DNA from: Microcoleus asticus IPMA8
GTDB taxonomy: Bacteria; Cyanobacteriota; Cyanobacteriia; Cyanobacteriales; Microcoleaceae
Direction: 5' to 3'
Assembly: GCF_013179805.1 (NCBI RefSeq)
Contig: NZ_SRRZ01000024.1
Location: 5,888 to 69,887, forward strand
DNA length: 64,000 nucleotides
Shown here in pieces: positions 1-8,953 of this stretch. The translations under genes were made by a program, and so were the position numbers. Every line of letters starts with the position of its first letter. The first letter of the stretch is position 1. The notes beneath the pieces are model-generated. The model saw nothing but the letters and a program-made list of their open reading frames with translations, was not told the DNA's origin and did not search any database.

Positions 1-2
1 AA

Positions 3-2591
3 GTCCGCGGCGCAGGCGGCGAACTCCTTTACTACGAAGGAACCGTCGCCGAAATCGCCGCCCGCAAACAAGCCGAAGCAGCCCTGCGAAATCAAGAATA
101 CTGGCTGAAAACCGCGATCGACGCCGTGCCCGACGCGATCAACCTCACAGACAGCGAGGGGCGCTGGCTGATTGCCAACGACTGCGCCCTCAAACTTTTG
201 GGCTGGGAAACCGCAGACTACCAGGGTAAAACTACTGCCGAACTCGCTGCCGCCGCCGATCCCAGAGTCAGAGAAATCCTGCTAAATTGGCAGGAAACCG
301 ACGAAACAACCTGGCAAGCAGGCACTCTCACCTCTAGCCGCCAAATTGTCCCCTTGCCCACAGGCGGCAGCAATTTGTTTGAAGTGCGGAAAGTGCCGCT
401 GTTCAACCCCGACGGTTCGCGCAAAGGTTTGGCAGTCGCGGGGCGGGACATCACCCAGGAAGTGGAAGCGGATGCAGCTTTGCGAGACAGCGAACAGCGG
501 TTTCGGGCAATTTTTGAACGCGCTGCGATCGGCATGGTAGTCGCTACCCTCGAAGGTATGGCGATCGCCACTAATCCGGCATTTCAAGCTATGCTGGGGC
601 GATCGGAAGCTCAACTGCGGGGTGCGGGCCTGGACGAATGCACGCACCCGGAAGACGTACAAGCTTCGCGCGAGTTGCGCCAACAGTTGGCGGCGGGTTC
701 GCGCGAAGCTTACCAAATCGAGAAGCGCTACCTCCGCCCAGACGGCAGCATCCGGTGGGGACGCCTCAGCGCATCTGCGCTCGACAGCAGTCAGGGAAAG
801 CCGCAGTTTATTTTGCAAATGGTAGAGGATATTACCGATCGCAAACAAGCCGAGTCAGCTTTGTTGCAAAATGAGGCTAAATGGCGATCGCTGATTCTCA
901 ACAGTTCCGACATGATTACTATTCTCGACGCCAGCGGTCGCATTGTTTACGAAAGCCCTTCTGTAGAAACAGTTTTGGGCTACGAACCTGAGGAACTCGC
1001 CCGTCAAATTGCCGTCGATTTCATCCACCCAGACGACCTGCCCTCGCTGATGTCCGACGGCGAAAAAATGATCGCAAATCCAGGCGATCCGATCGCCCTA
1101 GAAGGTCGGTTCCGGCGCGCTGACGGTTCTTGGTGTTTTCTCGAAGGCGTCGGCATCAACTTGCTAGCAGACCCCGCTGTGAGCGGAATTGTAATCAACT
1201 CCCGCGACATGACGGCGCGCAGGCAAGCAGAGTACCGCCTCAGCAAAATTAACGAGTGCTTTTTGGGATTCACCACCGACGCCAGTGACAACATCCAGCG
1301 CCTGACATCCTTAGCCGGCGAGCTTTTGGGCGGAAGTTGCGCTATCTACAGCCGCCTCGGTGGCGGTCTGCTGCGCGCGATCGCGACTTGGCAACCGCCG
1401 CCGGACTACCCGCTGGTCGATCGCGCCGAGGGCCACATCTGCACCGACGTATGCAGCAAAGGAAGCGATCGGGCTGTGGCCATTCCTGACTTGCAGAACA
1501 CGATCTACGGCAAAATCGATCCCGCTGTCATCCGCTACCAACTGCGAAGCTATCTGGGACAAGCAGTGCGGCTGGGCGACAATTACGTGGGTGCGCTGTG
1601 CGTTCTCTACACTGAGCCGATCGCGCCCACAGAAGCCGACTGCAAGCTGATCGGAATTATTGCCGGGGCGATCGGAGTTGAGGAAGAACGGGCCGCCGCC
1701 GCCGATCGCGATCGCCAAAAATCCCAAGAACTGCAAACAGCTTTGCACGAATTGCAGCAAACTCAAATGCAGTTAGTACAAACCGAAAAAATGTCTTCCC
1801 TCGGACAGGTGCTAGCAGGAATTGCCCACGAAATTAACAACCCAGTGGGCTTTGTCGCCGGCAACCTCTGCCATGTCCGAGACTACGTTCTCGACTTGTT
1901 AGAAATCGTGCAAGTGTATCAAGCAGAGTACCCAGATTCCCCTGCAAAAATTCAGCAACAAGCCGAGGATATAGACTTAGAATTTCTAGCAAAAGACCTG
2001 CCAAAATTGCTCAATTCGATGCAGATAGGATGCGAGCGAATTGTAGAAATTATTCAAACTCTGCGCAATTTCTCGCGGGCGGACGAAGCGAAAATCAAGA
2101 CTGCCGACATTCACGAAGGTTTAGAAAGTACCTTGTTAATGTTGAACAGCCGGCTGAAAGCCAAGGCAAACTGGCAGGGCATTGAAGTGATTAAGAAATA
2201 CGGAGAACTGCCGCAAATACAATGCCATCCCGGACTGTTAAATCAGGTTTTTATGAATCTATTGGCCAATGCGATCGACGCCTTGGAAGAAAGCAGCATC
2301 AAAGCAAAAAATACAGCCGATACTATCTTTCCTACAATTACGATTCAAACTGAAATGATTGATAACAATCGCATTTGTATTCGGATTAAAGACAACGGCT
2401 CGGGCATTCCCGAAGATCAGATCGTGCGTTTGTTTGACCCGTTTTTTACCACAAAACCAGTAGGCAAAGGCACCGGTTTGGGTTTATCAATTTCGCACCA
2501 AATTGTCGTTGAAAAACACAACGGCAAATTGCAGTGTCTCTCGGAACCTGGTAAAGGTACCGAATTTATCATCGAAATTCCAATTAAGTAG
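3..2591 (+). CDS. multi-PAS/GAF sensor histidine kinase, 5' end outside the window
   Basis: The reading frame is open from base 3, where it encodes the end of a PAC motif (about codons 10-30, ending AARKQAEAAL). The GTG at 126 is therefore an internal codon, not the start, and the gene continues to the left. Three PAS domains follow (from about 120, 500 and 870), then a GAF domain (about 1250-1680), a short coiled coil, a HisKA dimerisation domain with the phospho-acceptor His in AHEINNP (codon at 1827) and an HATPase with N-box NLLANAID, DNGSGIP and GKGTGLGLS. There is no transmembrane segment in the visible part and no receiver, so it should be a soluble kinase that phosphorylates a separate regulator. 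Its transmitter is of the same subtype as that of the REC-kinase at 34494-36032. The signal is unknown. Confidence 0.93.
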   Translation, partial: VRGAGGELLYYEGTVAEIAARKQAEAALRNQEYWLKTAIDAVPDAINLTDSEGRWLIANDCALKLLGWETADYQGKTTAELAAAADPRVREILLNWQETDETTWQAGTLTSSRQIVPLPTGGSNLFEVRKVPLFNPDGSRKGLAVAGRDITQEVEADAALRDSEQRFRAIFERAAIGMVVATLEGMAIATNPAFQAMLGRSEAQLRGAGLDECTHPEDVQASRELRQQLAAGSREAYQIEKRYLRPDGSIRWGRLSASALDSSQGKPQFILQMVEDITDRKQAESALLQNEAKWRSLILNSSDMITILDASGRIVYESPSVETVLGYEPEELARQIAVDFIHPDDLPSLMSDGEKMIANPGDPIALEGRFRRADGSWCFLEGVGINLLADPAVSGIVINSRDMTARRQAEYRLSKINECFLGFTTDASDNIQRLTSLAGELLGGSCAIYSRLGGGLLRAIATWQPPPDYPLVDRAEGHICTDVCSKGSDRAVAIPDLQNTIYGKIDPAVIRYQLRSYLGQAVRLGDNYVGALCVLYTEPIAPTEADCKLIGIIAGAIGVEEERAAAADRDRQKSQELQTALHELQQTQMQLVQTEKMSSLGQVLAGIAHEINNPVGFVAGNLCHVRDYVLDLLEIVQVYQAEYPDSPAKIQQQAEDIDLEFLAKDLPKLLNSMQIGCERIVEIIQTLRNFSRADEAKIKTADIHEGLESTLLMLNSRLKAKANWQGIEVIKKYGELPQIQCHPGLLNQVFMNLLANAIDALEESSIKAKNTADTIFPTITIQTEMIDNNRICIRIKDNGSGIPEDQIVRLFDPFFTTKPVGKGTGLGLSISHQIVVEKHNGKLQCLSEPGKGTEFIIEIPIK

Positions 2592-2772
2592 AAGGAATCA
2601 GGAAGGCACTAAACGGATGAACATGAATACACGGATTAATTATTGAGTGTGTGTCAATTCATGTCATGTCCGTTTGATTCGGACTTGTATGAGGTTAAAT
2701 TGTGTAGGGCCGGGTTCGCCTATATTTTTGATAATTATCGACAAATTATATAAACCGGCCCCGCCCATACTT

Positions 2773-2839
2773 AGAAACCGGGTTTTTTACCTTGGGTGCG
2801 GGCTACAACGCAATATTTTTGTGAAAAAACCCGGTTTCT
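2773..2839. repeat. AAACCGGGTTTTTT hairpin repeat, copy 1
   Basis: Perfect 16-bp inverted arms, AGAAACCGGGTTTTTT at 2773-2788 and its complement at 2824-2839, enclose a 35-nt loop. It sits in the spacer between two converging genes, where a strong stem could also act as a two-way transcription stop. Other copies of the arm occur at 7797-7830, 8092-8153, 8186-8246 and 16727-16739. Confidence 0.8.
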
Positions 2840-2857
2840 GGGTTCCCGTGCGTGGAA

Positions 2858-5116
2858 TTAAAAGCTAAACTGCGTCCGCAAATTGCCCACAAAAATTGTC
2901 GGGTTGTTATCGAAATTATTGGCATTGGCGATCGCATAAAATGCCGGCACGATGGAAATATGGTCGGTGAGAGGCAAATAATAAGCTGCCTCAATGTCGT
3001 ACTGCGTGCCGCCATTCCCTCCGCCAGAAACCAGAAACCTCCGACCGCCAGTAAAGTCAAAAGGTACTACAAATGACACAGTAAGCAAAGCTCCTTCTTT
3101 GAACAAATCGGGAAATGCAAGTCCTAACTGATAAGATTGATTTTTGATCGTGCCGTCGGGTCGGTTAGTCTTGGGAAATATATTGGTTTCGGCGTAGCCG
3201 TAGCGGCCGAAAAGACCAAAGCGGGGAGTGACTAACCAATCGAAATTGAAACTATAAGTATTCGCAGTCGCATTTCCCAGGCGGCCGCCGAAACCGTCAT
3301 CTGCCACACCGGTCAACGGCATGCTGTTAGGAGATCCAATTAAGCCACCGATTTGCTGGATGTTGGAACGGCTGTACAGAAAGCGCAAATTAGCCCGATC
3401 GCTCGGACTGAATGTTAATTCTGCTGTAGTCGTATTCGTGCCGCCAAACAAGCCTTGAGACGGATTGGAAGCGGAATTAAACACGGAATTCGGCAAAAAT
3501 TCCGCACTCTCGCCCAAATAGCCAAAACGCAGTTTCAATGCGCGGCCGATATCCCACAAAACCAAAGCACCGGCACCGCGTTTGGTAGCGCTTAACAAAG
3601 GGCTGTTGTTAGAATCAAAGCTGCTGACACCGTTCACGAAAAAGTTAAACCTATTGTTGTCAAAGTAGCGGTAGAAATTAATCCTCGGCCCGACTACTAC
3701 TTGCAAGCTGTTGCTAAGCGGGAACCGATAGGAAAGTTCCCTCAGGACAACTTCATTGGGATTTACTCCCGCAGTTTGATCGAGAAAAGGAGTGCCGAAT
3801 GTATTGAAAAAACCCACCGAAGTAAACTGGTTGGCTGGGGAATTGCCGTTACCTACAGCTAGCTGTGTAATCAATTCGTCTTTCCCTGTAAAGGAAGTAG
3901 TGAGAGTCAACCAAACTAACTGGCTGAAAGTGATTTCTGGGTCGTCCACTTTCTGCACAATTGGTCGGTTGGTGACAGGATCGCGTCCGGCTACTCGATC
4001 GAGCGGAGCAGCATTTCCATTTATTGCTTCAACTCGGACTCGCTTGCCCGCAAAAGCTCCACTCAGGTTAAACCAAGCAAATCCGTTGAGTTTAGTAGTA
4101 GTTGAAAATTGGTTGGCTTCCAATTCAGCCGTTCGAGCTTCTAAAGCATCTACTCTACCGCGCAATGTAGCTAATTCTGCCGCAAATTCTTCTTGCAATC
4201 TTTGCAACGCAAGTAAATCTTCTCGCTTGACTAAATTACCAGTAGAACCGCCAAGTTGTTTGGTAATTTGATCCAAACAAGCGTTTAATCCGGCGGCGAA
4301 TTCGTAGCGAGTCATTGCCCGATTGCCTCGGAATGTGCCGTCTGGATATCCTGCAATACAGCCGTATCTTTCTACTAGGGATTGCAAGGCTTGAAAAGCC
4401 CAATCTGTAGGCCGCACGTCGGACAGTTGGGAAACAGAGGTGACTTGTGCTGCGTCTTCTTGTATGCTGAGGTCATCAGCGGTGCCAGTCTCGCTGCTAA
4501 TATCGGCAACTTTGCTGGCTTCAGCAACGTTTTGAGACTGAGGAGAGTTGGCAATTTCTAACTCCTGGGGGGGCAATTCGCGAATTGCCCCCGTTATTTG
4601 TGGGGCTGTTGCTGCGAGATCCTCTGTTGCTTTATCTTGTTTGGGTAAAGGGCGATCGACTGTTACTGTATTACGTTGGGGTAAAGCTCGATCCACCCAT
4701 GCTGCATCAGTTTCGGGTAAAGCGCGATCGACTCTGGCTGTATCTGTTTCGGGTAAAGCACGATCCACCCATGCTGTATCTGTTTCGGGTAAAGCGCGAT
4801 CGACTGTGGCTGCATCTGTTTCGGGTAAAGCACGGTTCACCCATGCTGTATCAGTTTCGGTTAAAGCGCGATCGACTGCTGAGTTAGTCTCTGCGGTTAT
4901 CGCCGCTAACTGCGGTATCTCAATCTTACCTGCTGGCAGCGCTGCGTCTGGGGTAGCCGCAGGAACGGCACTACCTTCTAGCGCAACTTCTGGAGTTGAG
5001 GTATCCTGAATTTGAGCTGTTGCTGCGATCGGCTCCAAAGGCACCGCTACACCAGAAATCAGGAAAGACAGCCAAAAAGCTTTAACGGAGGTTGAATTAT
5101 TCACAAAAACACTCAC
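2858..5116 (-). CDS. SLH-domain OprB-family outer-membrane porin with an N-terminal 12-residue repeat
   Basis: Cyanobacterial SLH/OprB porin (SomA/SomB or iron-uptake porin class), a beta-barrel that passes small solutes or ions and is anchored to peptidoglycan through its SLH domain. Visible: a signal peptide (about residues 1-34, ending TATAQ), a low-complexity periplasmic stretch, one SLH domain (about 233-290, with GYPDGTFRGNRAMTRYEFA), a coiled coil (about 300-340) and a carbohydrate-porin OprB domain to the C-terminus, which ends in Phe as barrel proteins usually do. The start is GTG at 5116. Unusual is a block of seven 12-residue repeats (residues 83-166, consensus RALPETDTAWVD) ahead of the SLH domain, which makes the protein longer than typical members (roughly 500-600 residues). 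It is divergent from spp. Confidence 0.92.
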   Translation of the reverse strand: MSVFVNNSTSVKAFWLSFLISGVAVPLEPIAATAQIQDTSTPEVALEGSAVPAATPDAALPAGKIEIPQLAAITAETNSAVDRALTETDTAWVNRALPETDAATVDRALPETDTAWVDRALPETDTARVDRALPETDAAWVDRALPQRNTVTVDRPLPKQDKATEDLAATAPQITGAIRELPPQELEIANSPQSQNVAEASKVADISSETGTADDLSIQEDAAQVTSVSQLSDVRPTDWAFQALQSLVERYGCIAGYPDGTFRGNRAMTRYEFAAGLNACLDQITKQLGGSTGNLVKREDLLALQRLQEEFAAELATLRGRVDALEARTAELEANQFSTTTKLNGFAWFNLSGAFAGKRVRVEAINGNAAPLDRVAGRDPVTNRPIVQKVDDPEITFSQLVWLTLTTSFTGKDELITQLAVGNGNSPANQFTSVGFFNTFGTPFLDQTAGVNPNEVVLRELSYRFPLSNSLQVVVGPRINFYRYFDNNRFNFFVNGVSSFDSNNSPLLSATKRGAGALVLWDIGRALKLRFGYLGESAEFLPNSVFNSASNPSQGLFGGTNTTTAELTFSPSDRANLRFLYSRSNIQQIGGLIGSPNSMPLTGVADDGFGGRLGNATANTYSFNFDWLVTPRFGLFGRYGYAETNIFPKTNRPDGTIKNQSYQLGLAFPDLFKEGALLTVSFVVPFDFTGGRRFLVSGGGNGGTQYDIEAAYYLPLTDHISIVPAFYAIANANNFDNNPTIFVGNLRTQFSF
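4633..4884 (-). repeat. seven 36-bp coding tandem repeats in the porin gene
   Basis: A GTAAAG landmark recurs at 4645, 4681, 4717, 4753, 4789 and 4825, with TTAAAG at 4861, an exact 36-bp period. Units alternate between GCGCGATCGACT and GCACGATCCACC types. They encode residues 83-166 of the porin. The repeat keeps more than one frame open, so the plus-strand open frames here are not genes. Confidence 0.9.
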
Positions 5117-5271
5117 ACCACTTGTTGAAAATTAAAGTGGGCCAATCTTAAACGATCAGCTTGCTTATAAATGTATTTTGTTTAACAAAATCTTATAAAT
5201 AGTTAAAATTATGTTAGGAATCGATCGCTTCCTAATCACTAATCACGGATGACTACTGACTAATTCCCAAA

Positions 5272-6003
5272 ATGAAGTTTTTATTAGTTACAGATTTAGA
5301 CCACACGCTAGTGGGAGATGACGAAGCAACTCAAGTTTTAAATCAGCGCTTGCACTCAAAGCGATCGCAAATTTGTTTGGTTTACTCTACCGGGCGTTCT
5401 CATGCTTCAACTTGCGAATTAATTGCCCAAAAGCAACTGCTAGAACCTGACTATTTGATTGCAGGTGTAGGCAGCGAAATTTACCAAAACGGAGCCCTCG
5501 ACTTAGATTGGGCGGAATATCTTTCTCAAGACTGGGATAAAATGGCGATCGCCTCTTTAGCTAAGCAGTTTTCCCAGCTTAAATCCCAATCTTTAAAAGA
5601 ACAAAATCCTTGGAAAATCAGTTATTGTCTGGAACCAACAGCCGAAAACAGCTCGACTCTCCAGGAATTGCAGCAAAAATTAACTCAATCGAGACTGGCA
5701 GCTCAAATCATTTTTAGCAGCAATCGCGATGTGGATATTTTACCGCATACTAGCAATAAAGGCAATGCCCTTACTTATTTACAAAAGCGCCTGCAAATTC
5801 CATCGGAGGCAACATTAGTTTGCGGTGATTCTGGCAATGACATCAGTATGTTTGAACAGGATGTCCGGGGAGTAATCGTAGCCAATGCTCTGTCAGAACT
5901 CTTAGATTGGCATCGCGAATACGGCACTGAAAATCATTATTTAGCAGGTTCTGATTGCGCTTGGGGAATCATGGAAGGAATGGCATATTTTTGGGAATTT
6001 TGA
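5272..6003 (+). CDS. spp: sucrose-6-phosphate phosphatase (HAD superfamily)
   Basis: Removes phosphate from sucrose-6F-phosphate in the last step of sucrose synthesis, in the cytosol. HAD motif I is DLDHTLVGDD with nucleophile Asp8 and acid/base Asp10, motif II is STGRS (39-43), motif III Lys is in SNKGNAL (Lys163), and motif IV is GDSGNDISMF (Asp186, Asp190). At 243 residues it matches the stand-alone cyanobacterial enzyme. The ATG at 5272 puts the nucleophile at the expected distance. No sucrose-phosphate synthase is in the window, so it is probably encoded elsewhere. Sucrose is a compatible solute in desiccation-tolerant filamentous cyanobacteria. Confidence 0.92.
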   Translation: MKFLLVTDLDHTLVGDDEATQVLNQRLHSKRSQICLVYSTGRSHASTCELIAQKQLLEPDYLIAGVGSEIYQNGALDLDWAEYLSQDWDKMAIASLAKQFSQLKSQSLKEQNPWKISYCLEPTAENSSTLQELQQKLTQSRLAAQIIFSSNRDVDILPHTSNKGNALTYLQKRLQIPSEATLVCGDSGNDISMFEQDVRGVIVANALSELLDWHREYGTENHYLAGSDCAWGIMEGMAYFWEF

Positions 6004-6023
6004 TTGCTTAAAATCCGGTTTGG

Positions 6024-6081
6024 TTTGTAGTGAGGACTAAAGCCCTCATAAAAATTAAAGGACTGAAGTCGTCCCTACAAA
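6024..6081. repeat. imperfect inverted repeat downstream of spp
   Basis: TTTGTAG at 6024 pairs with CTACAAA ending at 6081. The arms between are imperfectly complementary (AGGACTAAAGCCCT against AGGACTGAAGTCGTCC). It is a short structured intergenic repeat of a kind common in Oscillatoriales and could terminate spp. Apart from it, the 429-nt spacer 6004-6432 shows no coding signal. Confidence 0.6.
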
Positions 6082-6432
6082 CGCACCCCAAGCACCCCAA
6101 GTCCCGCAAACCCTTAAAATCTGTTCAGCAATCTCAACCGCATACCGATCGAACCTGCGAGTTACGATACCATCAGCGTGTACTGCTTTATACTACCTAA
6201 TCGAACTTAACTTTAGTTACCTAAAGCCAGTTGAAGTTTATTTCCTAGGCTTTTGGGTAGTCTGCTATCCCAAGATAAGCCGGCGATCCCCCGATCGCCA
6301 AAGGTTATATAGTTAAGTTTAGCGCCTCAACCTGAATTACTCTCTCTAAAAGAACTTATCTTTCTAGATGAAGAAGATGTAGGTTTAGTCAACTATTTGC
6401 CCATTTAGTTAAGCTCGCTCACACACCGCCAG

Positions 6433-6786
6433 ATGGAACAAAATACTTTACCCATAGAGGTGATTCTCTCTCACCCCCGCCAATCCTTAGGCAGCATTCG
6501 GCTGGATTGGACGCCACAACCGGGGAACTATCTAGATTTAGAGGGACAAACCTACGCTGTTTTGGAACGCCACCACCGCTATCAACTCAAATCCGGCCGC
6601 TACCGATTGCAAAAAATTGCCCTCTACGTGCAGTCTGCTACACCGCCGAGGGAAAGAACTTTTGTAAGCGGCATCTGGGTTATCGGAGATGCTAGCTGCC
6701 GCTTTAATGCTCGATCGGAAATTCTGCGCTGTGCTGTCAATCCCAATGGCCCGTGCGATCGCTGCTGCGATTACGAAAAGTCTTGA
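6433..6786 (+). CDS. DUF6464-like conserved cyanobacterial protein
   Basis: This 117-residue soluble protein has a conserved Cys-rich C-terminus: Cys in DASCRFN, then a segment ending CAVNPNGPCDRCCDYE, which holds four more cysteines and resembles the DUF6464 family as I remember it. The cysteine spacing suggests metal binding or a redox role, but no function is established. There is no signal peptide or membrane segment. ATG at 6433 is the first start in frame; no strong ribosome-binding site is visible. It converges with the minus-strand pair that follows. Confidence 0.7.
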   Translation: MEQNTLPIEVILSHPRQSLGSIRLDWTPQPGNYLDLEGQTYAVLERHHRYQLKSGRYRLQKIALYVQSATPPRERTFVSGIWVIGDASCRFNARSEILRCAVNPNGPCDRCCDYEKS

Positions 6787-6867
6787 ACCATCGAGCCAGT
6801 ACACAATTCCAGCTTCCCAACCGAGAGTGCCTAGGATCTGGGCGTCTCCCTCATTTACGACAAACTA

Positions 6868-7218
6868 TCAAAACCAACCAGCAACTCTGGAACCGAATTT
6901 AAGTTCTTCAGGAAGGCCGTAATCTATCTTCTGATAGCTGTGCAGCACGTCGCGAATGCCAGTATGAATCAAATTTTCTATGTGCAGCAACTGCTCTGAA
7001 GAACAGCGAACCTGGAGTGTTTGGTTTGACACAGACTCGCCGGAGTCGATCGCAGTATATCTATTAGGAATTCTGCTGAGCACGTAAGCAATTAAATCCT
7101 GTCGCAAGCCAGATGCCGAAAAAGCTTGTTGGTAGGGATGCGTCGGATAAGACTCCAAGATAATTTCTACTTCCTCTGTGACTACCGCCAAGGTAATATT
7201 GACAAGATTTTTCTGCAT
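6868..7218 (-). CDS. ComFB-like small protein
   Basis: The frame stays open up to 7317, but that would overlap the preceding gene by 22 nt. Starting at ATG 7218 (residue 34 of the longer frame), with a GGGGA-type sequence just upstream, gives a 116-residue protein. The core (KNLVNITLAVVTEEVEIIL, then a stretch with DLIAYVLSRIPNRYTA) resembles the late-competence ComFB family, whose cyanobacterial members include a reported c-di-GMP receptor. The assignment is by pattern only. It follows a DUF1830 gene on the same strand with a 77-nt gap, so co-transcription is likely. Confidence 0.6.
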   Translation of the reverse strand: MQKNLVNITLAVVTEEVEIILESYPTHPYQQAFSASGLRQDLIAYVLSRIPNRYTAIDSGESVSNQTLQVRCSSEQLLHIENLIHTGIRDVLHSYQKIDYGLPEELKFGSRVAGWF

Positions 7219-7295
7219 TTTTACCGTCCCCAAACACTCGTTAACTAATATTTTTGTTGCCGATATCGAGATAATCGTGTGATTTCTGCTGAATC

Positions 7296-7604
7296 TTAGC
7301 GGGCTAATACCGCACATTGTCCTTCGGGACTCACCAGCTCTATCTCGGAACTTACCTCTTCTATAACCCGCAAGACGTAGCAGGGAATCTTGTCCGATAA
7401 AATAGCACTTGCCACCGTACCCGTATGAATTTCTAAGACGGCTTCTGATGCAGCTTCAAACATCAGTCGCTGTCCCGGAAACACCACTCTTTCAAAGTGC
7501 CAATTAGGAATATTCCCAATCCGCAGCACCTGAACTAGGTTGCTAACATTTGCGTAATAGCACAGAATCTGGTTGTTACCTTTAGAAGGTAGCTGATATG
7601 ACAT
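7296..7604 (-). CDS. DUF1830 family protein
   Basis: A roughly 102-residue protein matching DUF1830: ILCYYANVSNLVQVLRI, NIPNWHFERVVFPGQRL and EIHTGTVASAILSDKIPC are the conserved blocks. ATG at 7604 (MSYQLPS) is preferred over the ATG five codons upstream at 7619 because family members begin shortly before the ILC block. No membrane segment or catalytic motif can be seen and the function is unknown. It is the first gene of a two-gene minus-strand unit with the ComFB-like gene. Confidence 0.8.
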   Translation of the reverse strand: MSYQLPSKGNNQILCYYANVSNLVQVLRIGNIPNWHFERVVFPGQRLMFEAASEAVLEIHTGTVASAILSDKIPCYVLRVIEEVSSEIELVSPEGQCAVLAR

Positions 7605-7796
7605 TGGAAAAATCTCCACACTCTTTCAACAACTTACTGAGACTTGGCTTTGCCTGTTAGTGGCAATTGCGAGTTGGGCTCTCGACCAAACGACCGACTT
7701 ATTTTTGGGGTGTTATTCGAGAGCGCAAATCACATCTTCAGTTATTAAATTTTTTTACCATTGAGTCTCCTGCCCCCACTTAGAGGACTGGTGCAG

Positions 7797-7832
7797 AAAC
7801 CGGGTTTTTTTCGGTTAAAAAACCCGGTTTTT
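7797..7832. repeat. AAACCGGGTTTTTT hairpin repeat, copy 2 (compact)
   Basis: AAACCGGGTTTTTT at 7797-7810 and its exact complement at 7817-7830 are separated by only 6 nt, so this copy folds into a tight 14-bp hairpin followed by T residues. It could stop transcription on the plus strand. Confidence 0.8.
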
Positions 7833-8091
7833 GTAGTATGCAGGGCCTAACTCCTGACTTATTCAGGCTGGTTGTACTGTAGCACCAGTTAATCGAAAGT
7901 ACCGTCACTGACCCGAACTCTCCTGCAACAGGTTCGTTCTTAGGCAGCGGAATGGTGCTGAGATTGCGATCGACCTTCATATCTAGAGCTTGGAGTAAAC
8001 TTTATCTAAAAAATATGAGGAAATTATGAAGACAATCATCTTTTTTGATAAATATACTTTTGCCGAAGCAGGGATTACAAGACTTAGGTAA

Positions 8092-8246
8092 AAACCGGGT
8101 TTTTTACCAAAAAAATTCGCTACATCTGTGATTTCGCGTTAAAAAAATCGGTTTCTGCCTGCTAATAGAAGAGTTACGCAGGCAGAAACCGGGTTTTTTA
8201 CCAAAAAAATTCGCTACATCTGTGATTTCGCGTTAAAAAAACCCGT
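8092..8246. repeat. two hairpin repeat copies sharing a 56-bp exact direct repeat
   Basis: Bases 8092-8147 and 8186-8241 are identical over 56 nt at an offset of 94. Each begins AAACCGGGTTTTTTACC, runs through TTCGCTACATCTGTGATTTC and ends in an A-run. Each is then followed by a partial complement of the first arm (ATCGGTTTCTGCC, and ACCCGTTCTTG which is degenerate). The second copy is bordered on its left by the complement of the GCAGAAAC arm. Confidence 0.85.
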
Positions 8247-8441
8247 TCTTGAGGCAAGTCTGCCTAACTTCTGGAGGAGTTATTCTGCCTGTAAATACGC
8301 TGATAGCCCATCGGCTTTGCTGGTAACAAAAAAAACCGACTCCGTGAGCTCGTCTCTGCAACTTCTAGGGAATCAGAGTTGAAAGCAATACCAATTTCTA
8401 AAAATAAGGCTACAAATAGATTGTCTGCGAGCATCTGTAGG

Positions 8442-8460
8442 GACAAGGAAATGCCTTGTC
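8442..8460. repeat. GACAAGG/CCTTGTC hairpin
   Basis: A perfect 7-bp stem (8442-8448 and 8454-8460) with a 5-nt loop, followed by TTTAG. It lies about 100 nt beyond the stop of the minus-strand receiver gene. It may be a terminator or a repeat remnant. Confidence 0.45.
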
Positions 8461-8566
8461 TTTAGAGAGAGATATGCGACTTTTAATAATTCATATACAA
8501 TTGAAAATTGTAGCAAGATATTTTGGAATTGGTATAACAAATGACGCGATCGCATTTTCTCCGAGT

Positions 8567-8953
8567 TTAAGACAACGGTTCCCAACCGAGAATTTCCGCA
8601 ACTTGCTGTGCCAAACTCAAAGGATCGAAAGGCTTGGGAATCACCCCCGCTACCCCCAAATCAGCAAATTCGTTCAAATCCATCGCCTGCACCTTAGCAG
8701 TCAGGAAAATCACCGGGATCTCCCGAGTAGCCGCATTGTTTTGCAGCAAACCAAACAGAGCAACTCCGTCCATATCCGGCATCATCACATCTAGCAGAAT
8801 AGCGTCAGGGAGTTGAGTTTCAGCTAAAAGCCTTCCTTCGCTGCTGCTGAGCGCGCTCACTACCGTCCAGCCGCCTAAATGTTCCAGACACGCCTGAATC
8901 ACGCTGCAGAGGTTTTTTTCATCATCGATTACCAAAATGCGCTTTGCTGACAT
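8567..8953 (-). CDS. single-domain CheY-like response regulator
   Basis: The chosen start is ATG 8953 (MSAKRILVIDDE), giving 128 residues. The longer frame to 9073 adds a hydrophobic, unconserved stretch. Acidic pocket DDE at 10-12, phospho-acceptor Asp55 in LLDVMMPDMDG, Thr in FLTA and Lys in PKPFD are all present, so it should be a functional receiver. It has no output domain and would act by protein contact or as a phosphorelay intermediate. It lies 310 nt downstream of the phytochrome kinase on the same strand. That kinase lacks a receiver, which makes this a candidate partner, although the sequence is not the close Rcp1 type. No gene is visible in the gap 8954-9262. Confidence 0.88.
   Translation of the reverse strand: MSAKRILVIDDEKNLCSVIQACLEHLGGWTVVSALSSSEGRLLAETQLPDAILLDVMMPDMDGVALFGLLQNNAATREIPVIFLTAKVQAMDLNEFADLGVAGVIPKPFDPLSLAQQVAEILGWEPLS

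Larger units (their letters stand above)
7620..8566. other. repeat-rich non-coding spacer
   Basis: This stretch of about 950 nt has no convincing gene on either strand. It holds three hairpin repeats with AAACCGGGTTTTTT arms (7797-7832, 8092-8153, 8186-8246), a 56-bp exact direct duplication, and a small GACAAGG/CCTTGTC hairpin at 8442-8460. The short open frames over it have no recognisable protein content. Confidence 0.7.

Noticed and set aside
218..848. Minus-strand open frames of 117 and 188 codons under the first kinase
   Set aside because: They are antisense to well-formed PAS domains and their translations have no recognisable content.
4633..4884. Regular 36-bp repeats resembling a CRISPR array
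   Set aside because: The units are directly adjacent without unique spacers, all lie in one frame of the porin gene and translate to a coherent 12-residue repeat.
4548..5009. Plus-strand open frame of about 150 codons opposite the porin repeats
   Set aside because: It is a shadow of the 36-bp repeat in the opposite strand; its composition is low-complexity and the minus-strand signal peptide and SLH domain are convincing.
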